Positions 1 through 8,602 of a DNA stretch of 64,000 nucleotides are shown in pieces. The position numbers were made by a program, and so were the translations under genes. The notes under the pieces were generated by a model that worked only from the letters and a program-made list of their open reading frames with translations, was not told the DNA's origin and ran no database searches. Origin of the DNA: Bradyrhizobium sp. CB1717 (GTDB lineage: Bacteria; Pseudomonadota; Alphaproteobacteria; Rhizobiales; Xanthobacteraceae). The first letter of the stretch is position 1. Every line of letters begins with the position of its first letter. The stretch is taken from positions 6,355,001 to 6,419,000 of the forward strand of contig NZ_CP121666.1 of assembly GCF_029714325.1 (NCBI RefSeq), read 5' to 3'.

Positions 1-607
1 CGACAGCAACCGCAAGATGAGGCTTGATCACCATCATGCCAAGGCTCAATCCAGCTGCGATCGGCTTCCGCTCCATGGTGAGGCACGTAACGCCGATGAG
101 GCTGCCGGTCAGAAAGCCATTCTGACCGCCGAAAAGCGTGAGGAGCAGGACCGGCGCAAGCAGAATCACCACCAGAGCGAAACAGCTTTTTGAGATGGCC
201 CTCAATGTCAGGAGATAGACGCCGAGCGTGCCCGCGACGAACAGAAAATATGAAGCGCCGACGGGAAGCAGCGCCAAGGGAGCGACCAGCAGAGTGAACT
301 GGGGAGGATAGGTCCAGTACCCGAAAATATTGATGTCGCGGCCTATGGCGTCGATCTGCAGTTTTGCGAACTGATCGAAATAGTAGACTTGCGCGACGTC
401 GCCGAGCCAGACTCTTTGCGCAACGATGTAGAACGCGTCAAAATCGAGAAGGTGCCTGAATTGCCCCGCCTGCCAACTTGAGAGCGAGGCAGTCATCAGG
501 ACAAGAACGATCGCCAGCCCGTAGAGGACGAAGCGCGCGCCCATCGCCCATTTGCCGCTGAAATCTGGACCGGGTCCACCAACTTGCCTGACGCGGACCT
601 CGCTCAT
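1..607 (-). CDS. GT87/DUF2029-type membrane mannosyltransferase-like protein, 3' end outside window
   Basis: The minus-strand frame is open from ATG at 607 to the window edge, so about 200 N-terminal residues are visible. After a short polar N-terminus come a hydrophobic helix, an acidic DFDAFY segment, a YPPQF motif and the stretch GGQNGFLTGSLIG. The second GT87 protein of this window (17878-19110) has the same arrangement (FISFW, YPPPF, GQTGFLTAALIGG), so the two are paralogues. GT87 proteins are GT-C-fold polytopic enzymes that use polyprenyl-phosphate sugars; substrate here is unknown. ATG at 544 is an alternative in-frame start that would place the first helix at the N-terminus. The gene diverges from the membrane protein beginning at 835. 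Confidence 0.75.
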   Translation of the reverse strand, partial: MSEVRVRQVGGPGPDFSGKWAMGARFVLYGLAIVLVLMTASLSSWQAGQFRHLLDFDAFYIVAQRVWLGDVAQVYYFDQFAKLQIDAIGRDINIFGYWTYPPQFTLLVAPLALLPVGASYFLFVAGTLGVYLLTLRAISKSCFALVVILLAPVLLLTLFGGQNGFLTGSLIGVTCLTMERKPIAAGLSLGMMVIKPHLAVAV

Positions 608-834
608 CGGTGGAAGAGCCCCCAAAATTGAGGTCCGGAGGCGCCCGTCGATGATGCGGCCCCTCTGGTGGTTGGCTTTAAATTACTTTCGACGATACTC
701 TATTTCGTCACGGAGGGCGAAAGCAATGGATCTTGGTGCTGAGTTAACGAGGGAGTTAACGCCTCTTCAAAGACATCTTTGTTCGCCGCGGTGACGGTCA
801 CTCCCGGTTCGGCGAGTTTTGCAGGGGCCTTGTT

Positions 835-2361
835 GTGGGAAATGAGATAAAGGCGAAGCGGGAAACGAAATGGACCAGGGCTTTCGACCTGCGGGCGGCC
901 TATTTTGCGCTGCTCGTGGTCATGACGCTGCCGGTGCTCTTCCTGATCCCGCGCACGGTGGATCTCGTAAACCACTGGGCCCGGTTGACTATTCTAGCCA
1001 TGCCGGCGTCCGATCCGCTCCACGCCTTTTACTTCGTTAAATGGGGTGCCTTTCCCAACCTCGGCGTTGATCTCATCTATGTCGCGTTGTCGCCGCTGTT
1101 GAATGCCGAGACCGTCGTCCGAATAGTCTTCGTCATGGCGTTCTGGCTGCCAGCGGTCGGCGCCTGGGCTTTGCATCGCGTCTGGGCGCTGGAACCATCG
1201 CCGACAATCCTGTTCGCACCAATTCTCAGCTACAATGTCGTAACGACGGTGGGACTCGTCAATTATGGGCTCGGCGTCGGGATCGCTCTGATCACACTCG
1301 CCTGGTGGGCCGCCCGGAAGCGCCGACGGACGGCGTACGATCTTTTGGTGATGAACGCGGCCGCGGTCGGGCTATTCTTCTGCCACATCCTGGCACTTGC
1401 CGCTTTCTGCGTCATTTTCGGACTCCTGGAAGCCACGCAACGCCGGGAGGAGCCGCTCAAGCCAGCATTGCTGCGCGCCCTGCGGTCCCCTCTCTACGTC
1501 GCTGCAGCTTTAGTTCTTGTCTGGTCGATGCCGCAACTGCCGCCCGGCTATGTCGTAACGAGCGGCAAATCCTGGATCGTCATAGCGCCCTTCTTTGGTG
1601 GCTCTCCGTATGACCATCAATGGGGCCTCGGGTTGCTTATCCTGCTGCTTTGTGTCGTTCGCTTCATCCGCCTCGCCGAGCCTGCGAGGCTCGCTGTGTT
1701 CGGCTTTTTCGTTGTCGCCGTATTCGCTCCCTCCTCGATGAGCACGGCGAACCTGGTCGATGCGCGCCTCATGGTGGTTTGGGTCTATCTGGCGTTAAGC
1801 GCGACGATCGCCCGTGTCCCCCAACCCAGGCATATGGCAGGCATCGTCACGATCGCTGCTTTCGCCTTCGCTTTTGCGCGCCTCGCACTGCTGGTCCCCG
1901 CATGGAGCCGCTATAACGACGATATCGTCGCGTTGCGGAGCGCGTTCTCCGCCATTCCACTCGGTTCAAGCGTCCTCGCAGTGTCATCGCCGGATTGTCG
2001 GGATCCGAACATCAACTTCGAGCACCATCTTTCGACGTTCGCCGTGATAGACCGGCGCGCACAGGTGAGCACATTGTTCGCCGGACAGGGGCTGCAGCCG
2101 GTGCGAGCGCGGGATCCGGCGATCGCGGCCGCTCCGCAGGCCATTGTGAACTCAGAGTGGCTGTCAGAAGCTTCGGGACGGTCGAAACTGGAAGCGGAAG
2201 CACCCGTGGCGTGGGTCAATCTCATCTCGCATTGGCGCGACCGCTTCAACGTCGTCGTCGACATCCACGGCACCTGCGAGAGCACGATTCCCGCAACGGG
2301 CCTCGAGCGCGTCGCGCGTTCGAACATCGCTGATATCTATATCGCTGAACGACCGCGTTGA
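835..2361 (+). CDS. polytopic inner-membrane protein of unknown function
   Basis: The product has 508 residues and about ten hydrophobic segments, with a soluble C-terminal part from about residue 370. The start is taken as GTG at 835 because an AGGGG ribosome-binding site lies seven bases upstream and no better start is seen. Long alternating membrane helices and an aromatic first periplasmic loop resemble GT-C-type membrane glycosyltransferases, but I see no diagnostic catalytic motif, so no reaction is assigned. It diverges from the GT87 gene to its left and converges on tadD, 57 bp away. Confidence 0.75.
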   Translation: MGNEIKAKRETKWTRAFDLRAAYFALLVVMTLPVLFLIPRTVDLVNHWARLTILAMPASDPLHAFYFVKWGAFPNLGVDLIYVALSPLLNAETVVRIVFVMAFWLPAVGAWALHRVWALEPSPTILFAPILSYNVVTTVGLVNYGLGVGIALITLAWWAARKRRRTAYDLLVMNAAAVGLFFCHILALAAFCVIFGLLEATQRREEPLKPALLRALRSPLYVAAALVLVWSMPQLPPGYVVTSGKSWIVIAPFFGGSPYDHQWGLGLLILLLCVVRFIRLAEPARLAVFGFFVVAVFAPSSMSTANLVDARLMVVWVYLALSATIARVPQPRHMAGIVTIAAFAFAFARLALLVPAWSRYNDDIVALRSAFSAIPLGSSVLAVSSPDCRDPNINFEHHLSTFAVIDRRAQVSTLFAGQGLQPVRARDPAIAAAPQAIVNSEWLSEASGRSKLEAEAPVAWVNLISHWRDRFNVVVDIHGTCESTIPATGLERVARSNIADIYIAERPR

Positions 2362-2418
2362 TGCGCGTCCGCGCGCCGGCCGATGCGCTCGAGCGTAGCT
2401 CTCCAAGCTACGATTCAC

Positions 2419-2973
2419 TCACGGCTGATTGTTCGGCGGCCTCTCGATGAACTGCCGACTGCCGTTGAGAAGCTCGAGGTTGTTCGCGATGACCGGATTG
2501 CCCGGATCGAGCGCGTAGGCCTTCTCGAACTTCCGTCGCGCCGCGTTGAGATTGCCGCGCAGCATGTAGGAATAACCCTGGTCGTTCAGGATCTGCACGG
2601 TTTCGCCGCCGAGGCGGATCGCTTGCGCATAAGCCTGATCGGCAAGATCAAAGCGGCGGATCCGATCATAGCTTGCGGCAAGCCCGATCCAGGCCGTTAC
2701 GTCCTTTGGCGCCTTTTCGACGGCGTCCCTGAAATAGCGATTGGCGATGCCGAAATTGCCGCGGTTGAAATGCTCAAGGCCCATCCGCACCGGCTCGTCG
2801 GAGGGATAGTATTTAACGTCCGTCGGCTCCTGCACGGGGTCAGGACCGGCGGGAGCGACGGGCGCAACCACGGCAGCGTCGCGGACGGTTGCTTCCTGCA
2901 CCGTTTCGCAGCCGGCCAAGGCTGTGGCCAGCAATGCGCAGACCGGCCATACAAGAAGGCGCCCCATAACCAT
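2419..2973 (-). CDS. tadD: TadD-like pilus assembly lipoprotein with TPR repeats
   Basis: The N-terminus is a lipoprotein signal peptide with lipobox LAGC (Cys at about residue 21). Tetratricopeptide repeats follow from about residue 65 to 175; for example the FNRGNFGIANRYF and RGNLNAARRKFEKAY stretches have the small/large pattern of TPR helices. TadD family members are lipid-anchored TPR proteins that help assemble or localise the Tad secretin. Size (184 residues) is in the usual range for short TadD proteins. It is the last gene of the Tad locus, 40 bp after the small lipoprotein gene. Confidence 0.85.
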   Translation of the reverse strand: MVMGRLLVWPVCALLATALAGCETVQEATVRDAAVVAPVAPAGPDPVQEPTDVKYYPSDEPVRMGLEHFNRGNFGIANRYFRDAVEKAPKDVTAWIGLAASYDRIRRFDLADQAYAQAIRLGGETVQILNDQGYSYMLRGNLNAARRKFEKAYALDPGNPVIANNLELLNGSRQFIERPPNNQP

Positions 2974-3013
2974 TATCCCCGTCGCACCACCGGCAACAAA
3001 TCAATCATCAAAA

Positions 3014-3412
3014 TCATCGGCCGCTCACGCCCACGATGGCCGGGCCGCCACCCAGGCTGACGACCCCCCCTGCGTCCACGGCTGCTGCCGTTGCGCCCGC
3101 AACGCCCATTGGAGGATGCCCCTCGTCTGGCTTGTTTCCTCCGAACGCGGGCAGCGGATCGCGCGGCTGGTTGCCGCTGCGATAGCGCCTGATGGCGCCG
3201 GTGGTCTTCCCCGCATCAACAACGATTCTGCGATCGCCGACACCTCGCGGCCAGGGATTGATCGTATGGGTCGCGGCGTTGACTTGCTTGGCGTCGCCGG
3301 CGCTCAGCGTAAGGGTATCGGACCGCTGAAAGTAGCGGTCCATCTCGTCGTTGCCGGCCAAGCCGTTGCAGGCCCCAAGGGTGAAGACCGCGAGTAACGT
3401 CGTGCATGTCAT
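3014..3412 (-). CDS. small Tad-locus lipoprotein, possible CpaD substitute
   Basis: This 132-residue protein begins with a very short signal sequence and a lipobox-like FTLGAC ending at residue 15, so it should be a lipoprotein. The rest is polar, with WPRGVGDRRIVVDAG and IRRYRSG segments and a Gly/Ala-rich C-terminus. I do not recognise a Pfam-type domain. It lies 12 bp after the secretin gene and before tadD, the place where a secretin-partner lipoprotein would be expected, and no other cpaD candidate exists in the locus. A role as secretin pilotin or CpaD analogue is inference from position only. Confidence 0.7.
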   Translation of the reverse strand: MTCTTLLAVFTLGACNGLAGNDEMDRYFQRSDTLTLSAGDAKQVNAATHTINPWPRGVGDRRIVVDAGKTTGAIRRYRSGNQPRDPLPAFGGNKPDEGHPPMGVAGATAAAVDAGGVVSLGGGPAIVGVSGR

Positions 3413-3424
3413 GTCGGTCGTCCC

Positions 3425-5041
3425 TTAATTGAGTGTCTTGACGACGGGCTGATCGGTTACAACAACCGGCGGCGGCGCGGGCACGCGCGCATCGGGCGCG
3501 ATGATGTGACCATACGGTCCCTTCAGCTCACCACCGGAACTGACGTAGTCGTTGTAGCGCTTCTTCACTTCCATCTGGCCATTGAGGAAGAAATCGACGT
3601 CATTGGCCGGCATGCGCGAATCCAGCGGCGACGCCAGTTGCTGGCCGGGCGCCGCCGGCGCGACCAGGCGCGGCGTCACGATGATGACGAGATCAGTCTC
3701 CTGCTGCTGATAGGACGAGGAGCGAAACAGCGTCCCGAGCACCGGCACCGACCCGATCCAGGGCAGTTGCGAGATATCCTGCCGGTTACGGGTCTGCAGC
3801 AGGCCCGCGATGGCAAAGCTCTGGCCGTCACGCAATTCGACCGTGGTCCGGGCGTTGCGGCTGCTCAGGGCGGGAATCGTCGTGCCGCTGATCGTGACGG
3901 CGTTGGTGAAATCGAGTTCGCTGACGGACGGCTCGACGCGCAGATTGATCACGCCACGCGAAAGCACCGTGGGAATGAAGCCCAGTTCAACACCGAACGT
4001 CTTGAACTGGATCGAAACAGTCGCCAACGAGCCGGCGACGGCCGGCGACGAAGCCACCGGCACCGGGAATTCGCCGCCAGCCAGGAACCGAGCCGATTCA
4101 CCCGACAGCGCCATCAGGTTTGGCTCCGCGAGCCGACGCACCAGCCCCTTGTTCTCCAATGCTGTCACAAGCAAATCGACGGAGGCGCCGCTGCTCGTTC
4201 GAAGGATGCTGGTCAGGAGGCTCCCAAACGGGGCAGCGGGCGCTCCCGTTACCGTCGCCGCCAACGTGCCGGCCGTGCCAAGCAGAGGGATCGAGCCTTG
4301 CGGCGGGCCCGTGTTCGGCATCCCAATGCGACCGCTGTTGGTATTGATGCTACCAAGCCCGGTATTGCCAATGTTCGTTCCGTTTGCATTGGCACCATAG
4401 AGATTCATTCCCAGCTCGCGCCCGGCAGACCGGTTGACCTCGAGGAAGCGAACCTCGAGCATCACCTGCTGCGGGCCCGTCACGTTCATGGCGTTGACGA
4501 CGACGCTGCCCTTCGGAACGGTGCTTTGCGCGATCTCCATCGCGCGCTGAGCGGCGACCGAGTCTGGGGCCGTTCCCCCCACGATCACCTGTCCCTCGGA
4601 GGCCGTCACGCGGATGCCGCGGATGCCGGTCGAGGTTTGAATGTTCTGCTGAAGATTACCGATGTCGATCGTGACCTCGACATCGAGGATGCCGATCTGC
4701 TTCATCGAGGAATCGAGCAGAATGACGTTGGTCGTGCCGGGCTGCTTGCCCTGGATGTAGATCAGGTGATCGCTCAGCGACTTCACGTCGACGATGTCGG
4801 TCGAGCCCGCCACGATGGTGGAAAAGGGCGTCTCGACCCTGAAGGTGCGCGACTTGTTGACGGTGACCTTGACCCGCTGCACGTCGTTCGCTTCGCTGAC
4901 GAAGACGCCTCCGCCGGAGCTCCGCCGATCGGCCGCGTCGGCACGGTCAACATTGGGACCGACAAGGACGGCACCAAGCAGCAGCGCCCCCACGGCAGCG
5001 AGCTTGGTCTTCCCTTGCGTCGAAATACGGACGCCACCCAT
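3425..5041 (-). CDS. cpaC: CpaC/RcpA-type outer-membrane secretin of the Tad pilus
   Basis: The frame extends further upstream, but ATG at 5041 is chosen because it is preceded by a GA-rich GAGGGGGAC ribosome-binding site and immediately followed by a signal peptide (KTKLAAVGALLLGAVLVG, cleavage near DRADA). An N-terminal CpaC/BON-like region (IGILDVEVTIDIG ... IRVTASEGQVIVGG) leads to a C-terminal secretin domain (LRTSSGASVDLLVTALE, LAEPNLMALSGESARFLAGGEFPVP, VPVLGTLFRS). Secretins form the multimeric outer-membrane channel through which the Flp pilus leaves. In most alphaproteobacterial loci cpaC follows cpaB; here it comes after the tadE/tadG genes and has about 410 bp of non-coding DNA in front of it, so it may have its own promoter. 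Confidence 0.92.
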   Translation of the reverse strand: MGGVRISTQGKTKLAAVGALLLGAVLVGPNVDRADAADRRSSGGGVFVSEANDVQRVKVTVNKSRTFRVETPFSTIVAGSTDIVDVKSLSDHLIYIQGKQPGTTNVILLDSSMKQIGILDVEVTIDIGNLQQNIQTSTGIRGIRVTASEGQVIVGGTAPDSVAAQRAMEIAQSTVPKGSVVVNAMNVTGPQQVMLEVRFLEVNRSAGRELGMNLYGANANGTNIGNTGLGSINTNSGRIGMPNTGPPQGSIPLLGTAGTLAATVTGAPAAPFGSLLTSILRTSSGASVDLLVTALENKGLVRRLAEPNLMALSGESARFLAGGEFPVPVASSPAVAGSLATVSIQFKTFGVELGFIPTVLSRGVINLRVEPSVSELDFTNAVTISGTTIPALSSRNARTTVELRDGQSFAIAGLLQTRNRQDISQLPWIGSVPVLGTLFRSSSYQQQETDLVIIVTPRLVAPAAPGQQLASPLDSRMPANDVDFFLNGQMEVKKRYNDYVSSGGELKGPYGHIIAPDARVPAPPPVVVTDQPVVKTLN

Positions 5042-5452
5042 TCCAGTCCCCCTCGCCGCGATCCGCGGCCATCCCGCAATGCACACTTGGCGGGTCAAGA
5101 CCTGCCCCGAACAACCCCCGGGGGTACACAAATCGTCTACTAAAAATCGTCAGCCTGAGTTTATCCCCCCAGACTCCCTGCATTTGGGATCATCGTCCGC
5201 CGGACGCTTCCACCGCAAGGCGAGAGCCCTCATCCCCCACGTCAATCAGCGAAAAAGTCGCCAAATGTTGCCCCCTTGCACCACTTTGCGGAACCCAATC
5301 CCCTGGTTCCCTCGGCGGCGGCTAGTTCCCCGGTCCTTATTGGGCCGCAAATAACATTCTTTTCCGTTAAACTCGTAATCATGCCCCGGACTTGGCGGGC
5401 CGCAGCATTGGTGAAAGACCCGATTCGGGCGACGGTATCCCCCTACATCGGG
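5042..5452. other. non-coding gap between the tadE-like gene and cpaC
   Basis: No convincing gene is seen. Small open frames here have no ribosome-binding site and no protein-like composition. The part next to the cpaC start is the likely place of a cpaC promoter, but I cannot identify a specific -35/-10 pair. A single GTTAA half-site lies near 5366 without a partner. Confidence 0.5.
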
Positions 5453-5860
5453 CTAATAGGGGATCGACGTGCTCGCAGTCGGCGTCGAGTTCAATCCGCT
5501 CCATGTCGGCGTCATCATCGAGAAGCCGGGTAGAGACGCCGTAATGGTCAGCACGGAACCGCTGTCGCTCGCGCTCAATGTCGGCGTGAGCCCCATGATG
5601 CTCGGCACCGACGTCAGATAGGTACTGGTATAGTAGGTGCTGACACTGGTGCAGCCGGACGGCGACAAACTCTGCGTCACCTGCGGCGTGTAGCACTGGA
5701 TCATCGTCGCCCTGGCACCATCGCTGGCGAGCGCGCGCAACAATTGCATGGTGATCGCATAGCGTCCGAGATCGAAGATCGCGAACACGAATGTGAAAAA
5801 GAACACGGCGACGAGGCAGAACTCGAACGCTGCCGAGCCGCGCTGGTCGAGCCTTTTCAT
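5453..5860 (-). CDS. TadE-like minor pseudopilin
   Basis: ATG at 5860 is selected because it gives the TadE N-terminus (MKRLDQRG followed by SAAFEFCLVAVFF) and overlaps the TGA of the preceding tadG-like gene by one base (TGATG), implying coupled translation. Gly-8 then Ser-Ala-Ala-Phe-Glu fits a type IV prepilin cleavage site with the conserved Glu at +5. One hydrophobic helix is followed by a periplasmic domain rich in Ser/Thr with two cysteines. TadE proteins are pseudopilins processed by the Tad prepilin peptidase and needed for pilus assembly. About 135 residues, shorter than typical TadE. Confidence 0.8.
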   Translation of the reverse strand: MKRLDQRGSAAFEFCLVAVFFFTFVFAIFDLGRYAITMQLLRALASDGARATMIQCYTPQVTQSLSPSGCTSVSTYYTSTYLTSVPSIMGLTPTLSASDSGSVLTITASLPGFSMMTPTWSGLNSTPTASTSIPY

Positions 5861-7212
5861 CAACGCACCATCGCAATGACCTTGGTCTTGCCCAAGGTGT
5901 TGGACGTACAACCGGACGAGCTCAGGTAGCTATTGCCGTTGATCGTGAGCGAGGCGGCGATTACTTCGGTACATTGTGTGTTCGCACTTTGAGCCGTACC
6001 GCCGTAAGACACATTGGCATGCGGGAAATACATCGCACCGCCCAGGGTCGACGTATTGCTGCCGCCTATGGTGACTGCAATCTTGTTCGCGTTGGAGTTG
6101 TTTGCCTGATCGTCGATCAGGATACCATTGAGGTCACTATCGTACGAATTGGTCGTGGGCGCGGAAAGGTTGACGGTGCCGCCACTGATAGTGAGACTTG
6201 AGCTGTCCCCGAGCAAGACGAGTGTTACGCCCGTGCCGGTGACAGTGCCGCTCAAGTTGATCGTTGCGTTGTAGAAAAAGTATGTTCCTGCTGCGAGATT
6301 TAACGTGCCGCCGGAATTCACCGTCAGGTTACCGTAGACCCCGCTACCGGCATTTGGGGTCAAGTTGCAGGTGTTACCGTTGGTAACTTTGCCCTGCGAG
6401 TTGCACGTGGTTTGCGCGGGGCCCGTCGTTGAATTGAACGATTTCGAATCCAGCCCGGATAGCGGATTCTTTGCGGTCAGCGTGTTGTAATTGTACCCCG
6501 CACCGGTCAGGGCGCAATGTCCCGACGACGCCTTACAGCCGTCCACGGCATTCACAGCCCAACCCGAGCCGCTGAAACTCGCAGTGCCGTTGTACTTGAC
6601 GTTGGTGTTCGACATCATCGCACACCCGCTGCCGGTGATGGCGCTGCTGCCGCCGATCGTGAGCGCATCGCTTCCTGGTCCCAACCCGAATGCACATATC
6701 GGCTTTGGATTCTGGATCTCGACAACCGCGGACGACCGGATGGTGACAGTGGACATGCCAAGTATCTGCGCAAGGTATCCCGGCTGCTGCTGCGCCACGG
6801 TCGCAAGCACATGCATGCCGGATGCCGAACTGGTCCAGGCGCCGGCAGAGTAGGTTCCTCGGTCGATCGACACGGTTTGCGTGGTATTTGCCTGCGCCGT
6901 ACCGCAGTTCGAGCCCGGATAGACGGGATCGCCGCTGGAGTTGCAGAACTTGTTCTGCGCGGCCATTTGCTTGCCGCGATAGATGTAATCCTGCGTTCTG
7001 TCGCAGTCGCTATCGGTCGTCGAGGTCAGCGAACAAGCCAGCGACAAGCCGCCCGAATAGGCCGCCGCATCGGCGGCATTCTGCGCATTCTGCTTGGTCA
7101 CGTACCACGACCCCGCCTCGGCGCCGAGAGCGATAAACCCGATCAGCGGCACCAGTGCAATCACCGTTGCGAAGGCGACGGAACCGCGACGGCAGCGAGC
7201 CAGTTTGCGCAC
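5860..7212 (-). CDS. TadG-like pilus-associated protein
   Basis: 450 residues. The N-terminus has the TadG signature: a basic start (MRKLARCRRG), a hydrophobic helix (VIALVPLIGFIALGAEAG) and the SWYVTKQNAQNAADAAAYSG segment typical of the TadG N-terminal domain. The rest is Gly/Ser/Thr/Asn-rich, predicted beta structure with scattered cysteines, and is probably periplasmic. The helix has GSVAFAT rather than the Glu+5 of pilins, so peptidase processing is doubtful. It sits between two TadE-like genes, as is common in Tad loci. The function of TadG proteins is not well defined; they are membrane proteins needed for pilus biogenesis. Confidence 0.85.
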   Translation of the reverse strand: MRKLARCRRGSVAFATVIALVPLIGFIALGAEAGSWYVTKQNAQNAADAAAYSGGLSLACSLTSTTDSDCDRTQDYIYRGKQMAAQNKFCNSSGDPVYPGSNCGTAQANTTQTVSIDRGTYSAGAWTSSASGMHVLATVAQQQPGYLAQILGMSTVTIRSSAVVEIQNPKPICAFGLGPGSDALTIGGSSAITGSGCAMMSNTNVKYNGTASFSGSGWAVNAVDGCKASSGHCALTGAGYNYNTLTAKNPLSGLDSKSFNSTTGPAQTTCNSQGKVTNGNTCNLTPNAGSGVYGNLTVNSGGTLNLAAGTYFFYNATINLSGTVTGTGVTLVLLGDSSSLTISGGTVNLSAPTTNSYDSDLNGILIDDQANNSNANKIAVTIGGSNTSTLGGAMYFPHANVSYGGTAQSANTQCTEVIAASLTINGNSYLSSSGCTSNTLGKTKVIAMVR

Positions 7213-7221
7213 GGCATCCTC

Positions 7222-7683
7222 CTACTGAAATCGCTGGGTGTAAGTGATGGTACAGGACGTGCACAGCGCCGAGCCAAGTATCATCGGCGTCAAAGTAAAG
7301 GTGGTCGAGAAGGTGTAGTATTTCACGATCGATGCCGCCCCCGAACTGCAGGGAGCCACCGTTCCGGGAGAGCCGCAGTAAACCTGCGGCGTAATCGTAA
7401 ATCCGCTGATCGAGCCGGGCAGCGAGCTCTTCCAGGCGGCGATCACGGAAGCGTCGGTCACGTCCGCCGGCGGGGAATATTGGGTCCGCTGCCCCATGTC
7501 GCGAAGCGCCTGCTGCGCCGAAATGAACCTGAAGCCGGCAATCGCCAGATCGGCCAACGGCAGCAGCAGACTGAACACCAGGACAAGGTAGATGATGGCC
7601 ATTTCGAACGCGGCAGCACCGCGCTGATCGCCAACGAAGGAGCGTCTTCCGCTCTTGTGCCTGCCTGTCCGAACTTCATTCAT
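7222..7683 (-). CDS. tadE: TadE-like minor pseudopilin
   Basis: ATG at 7683 is chosen over longer in-frame starts because the upstream part overlaps tadC and reads like a shadow. From here the protein starts MNEVRTGRHKSG and carries the prepilin-type site DQRG followed by AAAFEM, with Glu at +5, then a hydrophobic helix of about 20 residues. The C-terminal half contains four cysteines and ends CTSCTITYTQRF. The gene overlaps nothing upstream (tadC ends at 7700) and lies 9 bp before the tadG-like gene. It is the first of two TadE-like pseudopilins in the locus. Confidence 0.85.
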   Translation of the reverse strand: MNEVRTGRHKSGRRSFVGDQRGAAAFEMAIIYLVLVFSLLLPLADLAIAGFRFISAQQALRDMGQRTQYSPPADVTDASVIAAWKSSLPGSISGFTITPQVYCGSPGTVAPCSSGAASIVKYYTFSTTFTLTPMILGSALCTSCTITYTQRFQ

Positions 7684-7699
7684 GACGCTTCGTTCGTGA

Positions 7700-8602
7700 C
7701 TAGAGTCCCTTGAAGGAACGAATGAGATGCAAGAATGAACTGCCGCCGAGGATGACGAACATCGCCGGCAGCAGGAACAACACCATCGGCACCGTGAGCT
7801 TGGCACCCAGCTTGTGAGCCCGCTCCTCGAGGCCGGTGATCCGCTCCCGCCGCAGATCGGCCGCGATGGTGCGCAGCGCCTGGCCCAATGGCGTTCCGTA
7901 CTGCAGGCTCTGGCTGACCATGATGCCGAAGCGGCGAAGCCCTTCCGAGGTGGATGCCAGTTTCTCGAACGCCTCGGCGCGGCTCGGCAGGATCCGCAAG
8001 TCGTCGAGCAAACCGCGCAGAACGCGCGAGATGGCCGGATTGGTCTGGCTCATCTCCTCGGCGACCCGCTGCAGGGCACTCTCCAGGCCCATGCCTGCTT
8101 CAGCGCACACGACCAGCAGGTCGATCGTATCGGGCGTGCCCGACCGGATCGCGGCAGCGAACCGACGCTTCATCACCAGCAGTATCAGCCGCGGACCCAT
8201 GATCCCGACGGCCACGCCAAAGAGGCCGATCATCAACGCGCTGGCCAGCGTCCCTCCCGACAGCTGTGCAAACAGGAAGAAGACGATCGGGAACAGGAAC
8301 ATGCTGACGATCTTGACGCCGATCCAGATCGGCAAGACGCGGTAATGGTTGAATCCGGCCGATTGCAGAATGGTCCGCAGCTCGTCGAGATTCTCCTCGG
8401 CATAGAACTTTCGATATCGCGTACCGATCGACGAGAACCAACCGATCATGCCCTGGGACCGCGTCGACCGATCGGAAATGCCGAGCACCGCATTCGAGAC
8501 GCGCGCGTCCAGCGTGCGAATGTGGACTTCGCGGATCACCAACAGGAACGTCACCGCGATGGCGATGACCATGAGGGCTGCCACACTCGCGCCGGCAGTC
8601 AT
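7700..8602 (-). CDS. tadC: TadC inner-membrane pilus assembly protein
   Basis: The start is ATG at 8602, which overlaps the tadB stop codon in an ATGA junction; an upstream in-frame start inside tadB is less likely. About 300 residues: an N-terminal membrane helix, a cytoplasmic stretch, then a type II secretion system F domain with a further helix pair (VKIVSMFLFPIVFFLFAQ and LMIGLFGVAVGIMGPRL) and a terminal helix (VPMVLFLLPAMFVILGG). The motif CAEAGMGLESALQRVAEEM is typical of T2SSF domains. TadB and TadC form the inner-membrane platform on which the ATPase acts. Confidence 0.92.
   Translation of the reverse strand: MTAGASVAALMVIAIAVTFLLVIREVHIRTLDARVSNAVLGISDRSTRSQGMIGWFSSIGTRYRKFYAEENLDELRTILQSAGFNHYRVLPIWIGVKIVSMFLFPIVFFLFAQLSGGTLASALMIGLFGVAVGIMGPRLILLVMKRRFAAAIRSGTPDTIDLLVVCAEAGMGLESALQRVAEEMSQTNPAISRVLRGLLDDLRILPSRAEAFEKLASTSEGLRRFGIMVSQSLQYGTPLGQALRTIAADLRRERITGLEERAHKLGAKLTVPMVLFLLPAMFVILGGSSFLHLIRSFKGL

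Noticed and set aside
3506..5143. A 545-codon plus-strand frame opposite the secretin gene
   Set aside because: Antisense shadow of cpaC with Arg/Gln/His-rich composition.
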